Assembly (NCBI GenBank): GCA_910578575.1
Contig: CAJTQP010000020.1
Span: 1-36,213 of the forward strand
Direction: 5' to 3'
DNA length: 36,213 nt
Origin: an uncultured Oscillospiraceae bacterium
GTDB lineage: Bacteria > Bacillota > Clostridia > Oscillospirales > Oscillospiraceae
Shown here piece by piece: positions 30,366 through 36,213 of the stretch. The notes beneath the pieces were generated by a model. That model saw only the letters and a program-made list of their open reading frames with translations, was not told where the DNA came from and searched no databases. Each line of letters begins with the position of its first letter. The stretch's first letter is position 1. A program made the position numbers and the translations under genes.

Positions 30366-33300
30366 CTACTTCGGCTTCTTCCCCAATAGGGCCTCCGCCT
30401 GCTCCAAATCCAACATCAGCACCTGGCTCACCCCCTGGTGCTCCATGGTCACCCCGTAAAGCACATCCGCCCCCTCCATGGTGGAGCGGCGGTGGGTGAT
30501 GAGGATGAACTGGGTCTCCCCGGCCATGGCCTGGAGGCAGTGGATGAACCGCTGGCCGTTGGCCTCGTCCAAGGCGGCCTCGATCTCGTCCACCACGCAG
30601 AAGGGGGTGGGGTGGACCTCCAAAATGGCCAGGTACAGGGCGATGGCCACCAGGGCCCGTTCCCCGCCGGAGAGCAGGCTGATGGTCCGCAGGCTCTTGC
30701 CGGGGGGCTGGACCTGGATATCGATGCCGCAGTTCAGCACATCCCCCGCGTCCTCCAGGGCCAGGTTCCCCTGCCCGCCGCCGAAGAGGCGGACAAAGCT
30801 GGCAGAGAAGGCTGCCTGGATCTTGGCGAACTCCCGGCGGAAGATCTCCTCCATCTCGTCGGTGATCCCGGCGATGATCCCCTCCAGATCCTGCTGGGCG
30901 GTCTCCACGTCGGTCTTTTGTCCAAAGAGGTAGTTGTAGCGCTCCTCCACCCGTTGGAACTCCTCCACCGCCCCCAGGTTCACCCGGCCCAAGGCCCGGA
31001 TGGCCTCTTTCAGGCGGCCAATCTGGGTGTTGGCCCCCCCCTCCAGGGGGACGCGGATGGCCTGGGCGGCCTGGTGGCTGAGGCCGTAGCCGTCCCACAG
31101 GCGGTCCAGGAGGCGCTTTTCCTCCATCTCCGCCTGGAGCTTTTTCTGTTCCAGGGCGGCGGTCTCCCGTTGGAGGCGCAGCTGGGTCTCGTTGGCCTGG
31201 CGGGCTTCCCGCTCCGTCTGGCTGCGGCTGCGCTCCAGCTCCAGCTTCCCGGCAGCGTGGTGGTCCAGGGCCTGGGACACCCCCTGCCGCTCCGCCTCCA
31301 GGGTCTCAATCTGGGCTTCCAGTTGGGTCAATTCCGCCCGGTGGCCCTGGTTCTCCTGTCCGTAGACCTCCAAAGCGCCCTCGTCCCGGTGCAGGGCAGC
31401 GGCGGCGGCGGTGCGCTGGGCGGTGAGCTGTTCCAATAGCAGAGCAAAGCTGCGCCGCTCCGCCTGGACGCTGGCCAGCTCTGCCCGGAGGGCACTGAAG
31501 CGCTCCGCGTCCTCCACCCCCTCTTGGGGCTCTTGGGTTTCCGGGGCGTTTTCCAGGGCTTCCAGCTCCGCCGCTGCCCGCTGGGTGGCGGCGCGGGCGG
31601 TCTCTAGGGCAGCTTCGCTCTGGCCCAGGGCCGTTTGGGCCTGGGCCAGTTCCTGGCGCAAGCTCTCCTCCTGGGCTCCACGGGACAGGACGCCCCCCCG
31701 GCGGTTCACGGAACCACCGGTCATGGAGCCGCCGGGGCGGAGGATCTCCCCGTCCAGGGTCACCACCGGGAAGCGGTAGCCCCGCTTCTTGGCCAGGCGC
31801 ACCCCGTCCTCCAGGGTCTCCACCACCACCGTCCGGCCCAGCAGGGACCGGGCGGCGGTTCGGCAATTCTCTGGGCAGTCCACCAAATCGGCGGCAATGG
31901 CCAGATAGCCGGGTTCTCTCTCTATGCCCTCCTCCCGCAAAGCCGCGGGGCGCAGGGCGGTCAAGGGCAGACAGGTGACCCGTCCGCCGTCTCGTCTCTT
32001 CAAATCGTGCAACACTGCCTTGCCGGCCCCTTCATGCTCCACCAGCAGGTTTTGCAGGGCCCCACCCAGGGCGGTTTCCAGGGCCACGGTGTAGCGGGCA
32101 TCGCTGTGGAACAGCTCCCCCACCGGGCCCAACACCCCATGCAGCCTTCCCCGCCGGGCCTCCGCCATGGCGGTTTTGACCCCCTTGGTGTAGCCCTCAT
32201 ATACGCGGGACAGCTCTGTGAGCATAGACAGCCGGTCGGCCAACGCCTGGGCCTCCATGCGCCGGGAGAGCCAGCCCTCCTGGGCCTGCTTTTCCAAGCG
32301 GCGGCACTGGTCCAAGCGCTCCTTTTGGCGGCCCAAGGCCTGCTGCCGCTCCTGGCTGCGCTGGGCACGGTTGGATTGGGCACGGCGCAGGGCCTCCTGG
32401 GCCTGGCTGACGGTTTCCCGCCCTGCCTGCTCCTGCTGTTCCAGGCTCTGGGCCTGGCTCCGGCGGTGCTCCAGCTGGGCGTCCAACTGGGCCAGGGCGC
32501 TGCGCTGGTCCTCCATGCTTCCCTGGAGCCGGGCGGCGGCCTGCTGGTTCTGGCGGATACGCTCCTCCAACAGCACGCTGCGCTGGCGGGCGGCACGCAG
32601 GGCCTCCTCCCGCTGGGCCAGATGCCCCCGGAGTTCCTCCCCCTTGGCTTCCACTTCCGCCAGTTGGGCGGTGAGGGCCTCGGCTTTGGCGTAGAGGGCG
32701 TCGGCGGTCCCGGCGCTCTCCTGGGCCTGATGGCGGACGGCCTCGAAATCGGCGCGGGCCTTGGCGGCGGCGGCACGGTAGCCGTCCAGCTTGTCCATCC
32801 ACAGGGAGACCTCCAATACCTTCAGCTCCTCTTGGAGGGCCAGGTATTTTGTGGCCTTTTCCGCCTGGACCTTCAGGGGGCCTCGTTGAAGTTCTAACTC
32901 CTCGATCTTGTCCCCAATGCGCAGCAGGTTCTCCTGGGTGCGCTCCAGCTTACGCTCCGTCTCCTCCTTCTGGTGGCGGCAGCGGGAGATGCCCGCGGCC
33001 TCCTCGAAGATTTCCCGGCGCTGGGTGCTTTTGGCGGATAGGATCTCGTCGATCTTTCCCTGGCCGATGAGGGCATAGCCCTCCTGGCCCAGGCCGGTGT
33101 CCATGAACAGGGCGTTCACGTCCCGCAGGCGCACCTGCTGGCCGTTGAGGGCGTATTCGCTCTCTCCGGAGCGGTAGTACCGCCGGGTGACGGTGACCTC
33201 GTCCCCCCCGTCGGGGAGCATCCCGGCGCAGTGGTCTAAGGTCAGGGACACCTGGGCAAAGCCCTGGCGCTTCCGGACACGGGTGCCGCCGAAAATGACG

Positions 33301-33488
33301 TCCTCCATCCGTCCCCCCCGGAGCTGTTTCACCGATTGTTCCCCCAGGACCCAGCGGATGGCGTCGGAGATATTGGACTTCCCGCTGCCGTTGGGGCCCA
33401 CCACGGCGGTGAGGGGATGGTCGAAGGAGAGGACCGTTTTATCGGGAAAGGATTTGAAGCCTTGCAATTCCAGCGTTTTCAGGCGCAC
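30366..33488 (-). CDS. smc: Chromosome segregation SMC ATPase with shortened arms
   Basis: SMC forms the ring-shaped bacterial condensin with ScpA and ScpB. 1040 residues from GTG at 33488 (AGGAGGCGG upstream), about 145 shorter than the 1186 of B. subtilis. Walker A GPNGSGKSN (31-39), N-head to about 165, first coiled-coil arm about 165-430, hinge about 430-590 (GVLGPVGELF at its start, GGSMTGGSV at its end), second arm about 595-870, then signature LLSGGERAL (Ser near 940), Walker B FCVVDEIEAALD and D-loop. Heads and hinge look full size, so the loss is in the two arms, by a similar amount on each side. It leads the run to leuS and has its own promoter; the rnc gene often found upstream is absent. 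Confidence 0.96.
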   Translation of the reverse strand: MRLKTLELQGFKSFPDKTVLSFDHPLTAVVGPNGSGKSNISDAIRWVLGEQSVKQLRGGRMEDVIFGGTRVRKRQGFAQVSLTLDHCAGMLPDGGDEVTVTRRYYRSGESEYALNGQQVRLRDVNALFMDTGLGQEGYALIGQGKIDEILSAKSTQRREIFEEAAGISRCRHQKEETERKLERTQENLLRIGDKIEELELQRGPLKVQAEKATKYLALQEELKVLEVSLWMDKLDGYRAAAAKARADFEAVRHQAQESAGTADALYAKAEALTAQLAEVEAKGEELRGHLAQREEALRAARQRSVLLEERIRQNQQAAARLQGSMEDQRSALAQLDAQLEHRRSQAQSLEQQEQAGRETVSQAQEALRRAQSNRAQRSQERQQALGRQKERLDQCRRLEKQAQEGWLSRRMEAQALADRLSMLTELSRVYEGYTKGVKTAMAEARRGRLHGVLGPVGELFHSDARYTVALETALGGALQNLLVEHEGAGKAVLHDLKRRDGGRVTCLPLTALRPAALREEGIEREPGYLAIAADLVDCPENCRTAARSLLGRTVVVETLEDGVRLAKKRGYRFPVVTLDGEILRPGGSMTGGSVNRRGGVLSRGAQEESLRQELAQAQTALGQSEAALETARAATQRAAAELEALENAPETQEPQEGVEDAERFSALRAELASVQAERRSFALLLEQLTAQRTAAAAALHRDEGALEVYGQENQGHRAELTQLEAQIETLEAERQGVSQALDHHAAGKLELERSRSQTEREARQANETQLRLQRETAALEQKKLQAEMEEKRLLDRLWDGYGLSHQAAQAIRVPLEGGANTQIGRLKEAIRALGRVNLGAVEEFQRVEERYNYLFGQKTDVETAQQDLEGIIAGITDEMEEIFRREFAKIQAAFSASFVRLFGGGQGNLALEDAGDVLNCGIDIQVQPPGKSLRTISLLSGGERALVAIALYLAILEVHPTPFCVVDEIEAALDEANGQRFIHCLQAMAGETQFILITHRRSTMEGADVLYGVTMEHQGVSQVLMLDLEQAEALLGKKPK

Positions 33489-33526
33489 GGTCCGCCTCCT
33501 CTCGTCAAAACAGTGTTTTACAGTGT

Positions 33527-33555
33527 ATTATACCAATTTAATAGCGGTTTTGCAA
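33527..33555 (-). promoter_or_regulatory. Promoter of smc and the downstream run
   Basis: Minus strand TTGCAA (33550-33555), 17 bp, TATAAT (33527-33532). Immediately downstream, across the start of transcription, ACACTGT occurs twice with a 10-bp period (33520-33526 and 33510-33516), a possible operator. Confidence 0.75.
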
Positions 33556-33671
33556 CGGGGAAATGGCGGTGCTGGTTGAAATCAATTTTTTCGGGGGTAT
33601 CCTTCCTCTTATAACGGGGAAGGGCGGGAAAAGGATAGCAGGAGCCTTGATTTTACTCTGCCCCCCGAAAT

Positions 33672-33700
33672 TTGACATTCCCCCCACCCTGCACTATAAT
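33672..33700 (+). promoter_or_regulatory. Consensus promoter of the SLH-C39 gene
   Basis: TTGACA (33672-33677), 17 bp, TATAAT (33695-33700): both hexamers perfect. Leader of about 50 nt to the ATG at 33758. Strong expression is expected, fitting a surface protein. Confidence 0.88.
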
Positions 33701-33757
33701 AAAACAAATCGCCCCCGCCCCACCCAGGCGGACCCAGATAGAGAAGGAGAGAGACAG

Positions 33758-35452
33758 ATGAAACGAACCCTCGCGGCCCTGCTGGTCTGTGCCATGGCCA
33801 TGAGCATGAGCGCCCTACCCGCCCTGGCCTTAGAGTCCCAAGGCCTAGCTACCGATACCCAACCCGCCGTGGAAACCGAGCCCTCCACCCCAGGAGACGG
33901 CTCCTTACTAGGCGACCCCACCGTGCCAGATTCCCCGGAGGACGGCTCCCTACTGGGCAAGCCCACCGTCCCCGACGGGCCAGAGGAAAACGACCCGCCC
34001 CAGAACAACACCCCCTCCACCGGGGAGGACGAAGGAGACGATACCCCAGAGGAGACCGACCCGCCCGTTACTCCAGAGCAGCCAACGGCAGTGCTCACCA
34101 AAAACCACGTACTCTACCTGGCAGGCTTCCCGGACCGATGCTTTCAGCCGGACCAGACCCTCACCCGCGCCCAGGGGGCTCAGATCGTCTACCGCCTGCT
34201 GGAAAACCCCACCGCAGGGACCAAAGCCTGTTCCTACACCGACGTGGCCGACGGACAGTGGTACGCCCAGCCGGTGCGGGCCCTGTGCGCCCTGGGCCTC
34301 TTTGACGACGGGGCGCGCTTCCGTCCCGACGACGTCATGACCCGCGCCGAGCTGGTGGATCTGCTGATCCGCCTCTGGCCCGATGCCCAGGGCAGCGCCA
34401 ACTTCCGGGACGTGCCCGCAGACCACTGGGCCGCTGCCCAAATTGGAGCCGCCGCCGCCCTGGGCTGGATCAACGGCTATGCCGACGGGACCTTCCGCCC
34501 CGACGGCAGCCTCACCCGCGCAGAGGCCTGCGCCGTCATCAACCGCATGACCGGCCGCAGCGGGGACAGCGCCCTGGCAACAAAACTCCTGGCCCTGGGC
34601 CTGTTCCCCGACATGGGCCCCGGCCACTGGGCAGGACCCCTCGTGGCGGAGGCCGCCGTGGCCCACAATCACAACACCAGCGGCAGCGTCGAGAGCTGGA
34701 GCGGGGTGGATCTGGCCAGCCTGCGCTTCACACCGGGCTTTCACGATGTGGGGGCAGAGCTCTTTTATGTGGACCGCAACGGCAAGCTGGCCCTGAATTG
34801 CCAACTGGGGGCCTATACTGCCGCTGCCAACGGCGCCCTAAGCCGTACTGCCGCCGGATATCAACTGCCCTACGTGCCCTACCACAGCCAGATCGACGAA
34901 ATCTACGCCTGGGTGGGCTGCGAGGCGGTGTCCACCCTTGGGGGCCTCCAGGCCAAGGGTTTCGCTGGGGATGTGGCCCTGCGCAGCTTCTTGGACAACC
35001 TGCCTCGGAGCAAGTCCGACCCGGAAAAGGGCTTCGTGGGCTCCCCCTATGTCCCCGACACCAGCAAGCGCACCCGCACCACCATCTACCCCGCCAAGCT
35101 GGCGGAGTACTCCAACAGCTACACCGGCGGCGTGAACCCCTGCGCCGATTTCCGGGGAGCCAGTATCACCGACCTCCAGCGGGAGCTCCTGGCAGGGAAC
35201 TGCGTGGTGGGCTATATGACCCTCTGGTGGGCCAAGCCCTATTATCGCAACTATAACATCGAGGGCACTACCCAGAGCCTGGTGAGCAACAACCATGCCG
35301 TGCTGGTGTGCGGCTATGACCCGGAAAAGGGATACTTCATCTCGGACCCCTACAACTATTACAATCGCGGCCAGGTCCACCAGTATTGGGAGGACGCCGC
35401 CACCTTCGAGTCCATTTGGAACGAGCGGAAGGTGGGGATGGTGATCCGCTGA
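33758..35452 (+). CDS. Secreted SLH-anchored C39-like cysteine peptidase
   Basis: 564 residues from ATG at 33758 (GAAGGAGAG upstream). Signal peptide 1-26 ending ALA. An acidic Pro/Thr linker follows, with two near-identical 16-residue units built on DGSLLGxPTVPD (about 48-80). Three SLH units follow (about 120-265; FPDRCFQPDQTLTRAQ, YTDVADGQWYAQPV, FRDVPADHWAAAQI) for wall attachment. A linker region (about 270-365) then leads to a papain-like Peptidase_C39_2 domain (about 365-560). The likely triad is Cys388 in VGCEAVS, His513 in NNHAVLV and Asp530 in ISDPYNYY. The substrate is unknown. It has its own consensus promoter and is divergent from smc. Confidence 0.88.
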   Translation: MKRTLAALLVCAMAMSMSALPALALESQGLATDTQPAVETEPSTPGDGSLLGDPTVPDSPEDGSLLGKPTVPDGPEENDPPQNNTPSTGEDEGDDTPEETDPPVTPEQPTAVLTKNHVLYLAGFPDRCFQPDQTLTRAQGAQIVYRLLENPTAGTKACSYTDVADGQWYAQPVRALCALGLFDDGARFRPDDVMTRAELVDLLIRLWPDAQGSANFRDVPADHWAAAQIGAAAALGWINGYADGTFRPDGSLTRAEACAVINRMTGRSGDSALATKLLALGLFPDMGPGHWAGPLVAEAAVAHNHNTSGSVESWSGVDLASLRFTPGFHDVGAELFYVDRNGKLALNCQLGAYTAAANGALSRTAAGYQLPYVPYHSQIDEIYAWVGCEAVSTLGGLQAKGFAGDVALRSFLDNLPRSKSDPEKGFVGSPYVPDTSKRTRTTIYPAKLAEYSNSYTGGVNPCADFRGASITDLQRELLAGNCVVGYMTLWWAKPYYRNYNIEGTTQSLVSNNHAVLVCGYDPEKGYFISDPYNYYNRGQVHQYWEDAATFESIWNERKVGMVIR

Positions 35453-35496
35453 GGGGGCCGAAACCGGTCCTTTTGTATGCAAACCTGAGGATTTTG

Positions 35497-35524
35497 TTGA
35501 CATGTCCAGAATTCATGGTAAAAT
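35497..35524 (+). promoter_or_regulatory. Predicted promoter of the coiled-coil gene
   Basis: TTGACA (35497-35502), 16 bp, TAAAAT (35519-35524), 40 bp before the start codon at 35565. Confidence 0.6.
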
Positions 35525-35564
35525 GGAGGAAATGGGACGGCTGATATAGGAAAGAGGGGATTCC

Positions 35565-35969
35565 ATGGCAAATGAGGAAAAAATACTTGCCCTGTTGGGA
35601 CAGATCGCTTCTGATGTTTCCGAGATGAAAGTGCGGATTGGTTCCATTGAGACCCGCATGGATTCACTAGAGTCCCGCATGGACTCGATGGAAGCTCGCA
35701 TGGATGCCATCGAGAGACGCATAGATTCGATGGAAGCCCGCATGGACAAAATGGAAGCGGACATTTCCGGCATCAAGGTCCGGTTGGATGTCGACGTAGA
35801 ACGGAATTTCAAGCTGCTGGCCGAGGGGCATGAGATGCTGCGGGAGCATGTGGAACGTACGACTGCGCCTATGGACCACGTGGAGCGGATCGAAAATGAT
35901 GTGATCGTTTTGAAATCCGCCTGCAAGGACCTGAACCAAAGGGTCACAGTGCTGGAAGCGGCACAGTAA
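35565..35969 (+). CDS. Small heptad-repeat coiled-coil protein
   Basis: 134 residues from ATG at 35565, with AGGAAAGAGGGG upstream. Almost wholly helical. Residues about 31-65 are five near-identical seven-residue units of the form R-(M/I)-D-x-(M/L/I)-E-x, encoded by 21-bp near-repeats at about 35655-35760. The flanks keep heptad spacing. The C-terminus (DVERNFKLLAEGHEMLREHVE, then VERIENDVIVLKSA and LNQRVTVLE) is a second coiled coil. No signal peptide, membrane segment or catalytic motif. Proteins of this kind are common in Clostridia and unassigned. It is a one-gene unit with promoter and terminator. Confidence 0.8.
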   Translation: MANEEKILALLGQIASDVSEMKVRIGSIETRMDSLESRMDSMEARMDAIERRIDSMEARMDKMEADISGIKVRLDVDVERNFKLLAEGHEMLREHVERTTAPMDHVERIENDVIVLKSACKDLNQRVTVLEAAQ

Positions 35970-35981
35970 TAAAGTATCAAA

Positions 35982-36023
35982 AAAATGCGCACCCCGTTTT
36001 ATGTTTGATGGGGTGCGCATTTT
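35982..36023. terminator. Bidirectional terminator after the coiled-coil gene
   Basis: AAAATGCGCACCCC (35982-35995) and its exact complement (36010-36023) form a 14-bp stem with a 14-nt loop. The A and T flanks allow use from both strands. Confidence 0.85.
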
Positions 36024-36061
36024 CTCTGGAACTGTTGGAAGAATATTTTCTCATTTCCCTA

Positions 36062-36090
36062 TTTACAAAGCAGGCATTTGGGGATATACT
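36062..36090 (+). promoter_or_regulatory. Promoter of a small RNA candidate
   Basis: TTTACA (36062-36067), 17 bp, TATACT (36085-36090), with no open reading frame of note between it and the terminator about 80 bp downstream. Confidence 0.55.
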
Positions 36091-36096
36091 AGAGAC

Positions 36097-36195
36097 AGAA
36101 ACCTGACGTGGAAGGGCACGCCCTGACAGGGAAGGGGACACGGCAGCCTTAGGATCAGGCTTTTGTTGGCGTACCCTTCCGGGGTACGCTTTTTT
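36097..36195 (+). ncRNA. Unidentified structured small RNA candidate
   Basis: About 99 nt between a promoter and an intrinsic terminator (GCGTACCC 36169-36176 with GGGTACGC 36182-36189, then TTTTTT 36190-36195). CCTGA near 36102 can pair with TCAGG near 36155-36159, closing a domain that holds small internal hairpins (CGTG/CACG and CCCT/AGGG). Compared from memory with 6S RNA, SRP RNA and common riboswitches, none fits. It may be a free-standing sRNA or the attenuated leader of a gene beyond the right edge. Confidence 0.45.
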
Positions 36196-36213
36196 CATGG
36201 AATCCAAGCCAAA

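Noticed and set aside
29485..31098. FtsY frame extended upstream to 537 codons
   Set aside because: The extension overlaps the 3' end of smc out of frame and is low-complexity; the ATG at 30351 with a ribosome site gives a normal NG-domain FtsY.
30438..32897. Long plus-strand frames opposite smc
   Set aside because: Antisense to the SMC coding sequence, Leu/Gln/Gly-rich artefact composition.
35655..35760. CRISPR-like regular repeats
   Set aside because: The 21-bp repeats are contiguous, in frame and encode heptads; there are no spacers.
36097..36195. Identification as 6S RNA or SRP RNA
   Set aside because: It lacks the long central-bubble hairpin of 6S and the conserved GGAA tetraloop region of SRP RNA.

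Overview
The window is high-GC, gene-dense chromosome of a Gram-positive anaerobe. The best guess is a gut Clostridia member of the Oscillospiraceae (Flavonifractor, Lawsonibacter or Pseudoflavonifractor type). This is inferred from Gram-positive PolC, the MEP isoprenoid pathway, a nadD-yqeK fusion, SLH-domain surface proteins, an LCP protein, a CD1247-type zinc-ribbon protein and the Firmicutes gene order. No marker RNA gene is present to settle it.

Layout. (1) 1-10453, minus strand: the classic Firmicutes block pyrH-frr-uppS-cdsA-dxr-rseP-ispG-flavoprotein-polC, covering nucleotide metabolism, translation recycling, isoprenoid and phospholipid precursors, regulated proteolysis and replication. 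PolC runs off the left edge. A small MITE-like inverted-repeat element sits between ispG and rseP, and a related half-element lies just after uppS. (2) 10683-18777, accessory: a DUF4258/YgiT-zinc-finger toxin-antitoxin pair, a TetR regulator, a response-regulator diguanylate cyclase followed by a PilZ c-di-GMP effector, an SLH protein translationally coupled to a zinc ABC transporter (znuA-znuC-znuB), an Rpn-family nuclease, a long perfect palindrome and a small acidic orphan protein. (3) 18859-22723: a macrodomain protein, a CD1247-like protein, EF-P, a previously unlabelled compact locus at about 20634-20928, a decayed relE remnant, yqeG, a GH18-like protein and rpsU. (4) 22872-33488, minus strand: smc-ftsY-rdgB-yhbY-nadD/yqeK-LCP-rsfS-leuS, a long operon-like run headed by a clear promoter. 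(5) 33758-36213: an SLH plus C39-like cysteine peptidase secreted protein, a heptad-repeat coiled-coil protein, and an unidentified small RNA candidate with its own promoter and terminator.

The most striking hidden feature is at 20634-20928. A 31-residue TTG-initiated membrane peptide with a Trp-Leu-x-x-Arg basic tail is encoded on a short transcript with a near-consensus promoter and a 14-bp-stem terminator. A convergent extended -10 promoter on the other strand would make an RNA of about 80 nt that ends at the same hairpin. The 5' end of that RNA is complementary, through an imperfect direct repeat, to the toxin start region. The toxin Shine-Dalgarno is also sequestered by a 5'-leader helix. 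This is the architecture of the Fst/par (pAD1) type I toxin-antitoxin systems, rebuilt with a different peptide sequence. The abutting relE remnant suggests a spot where selfish addiction modules accumulate.
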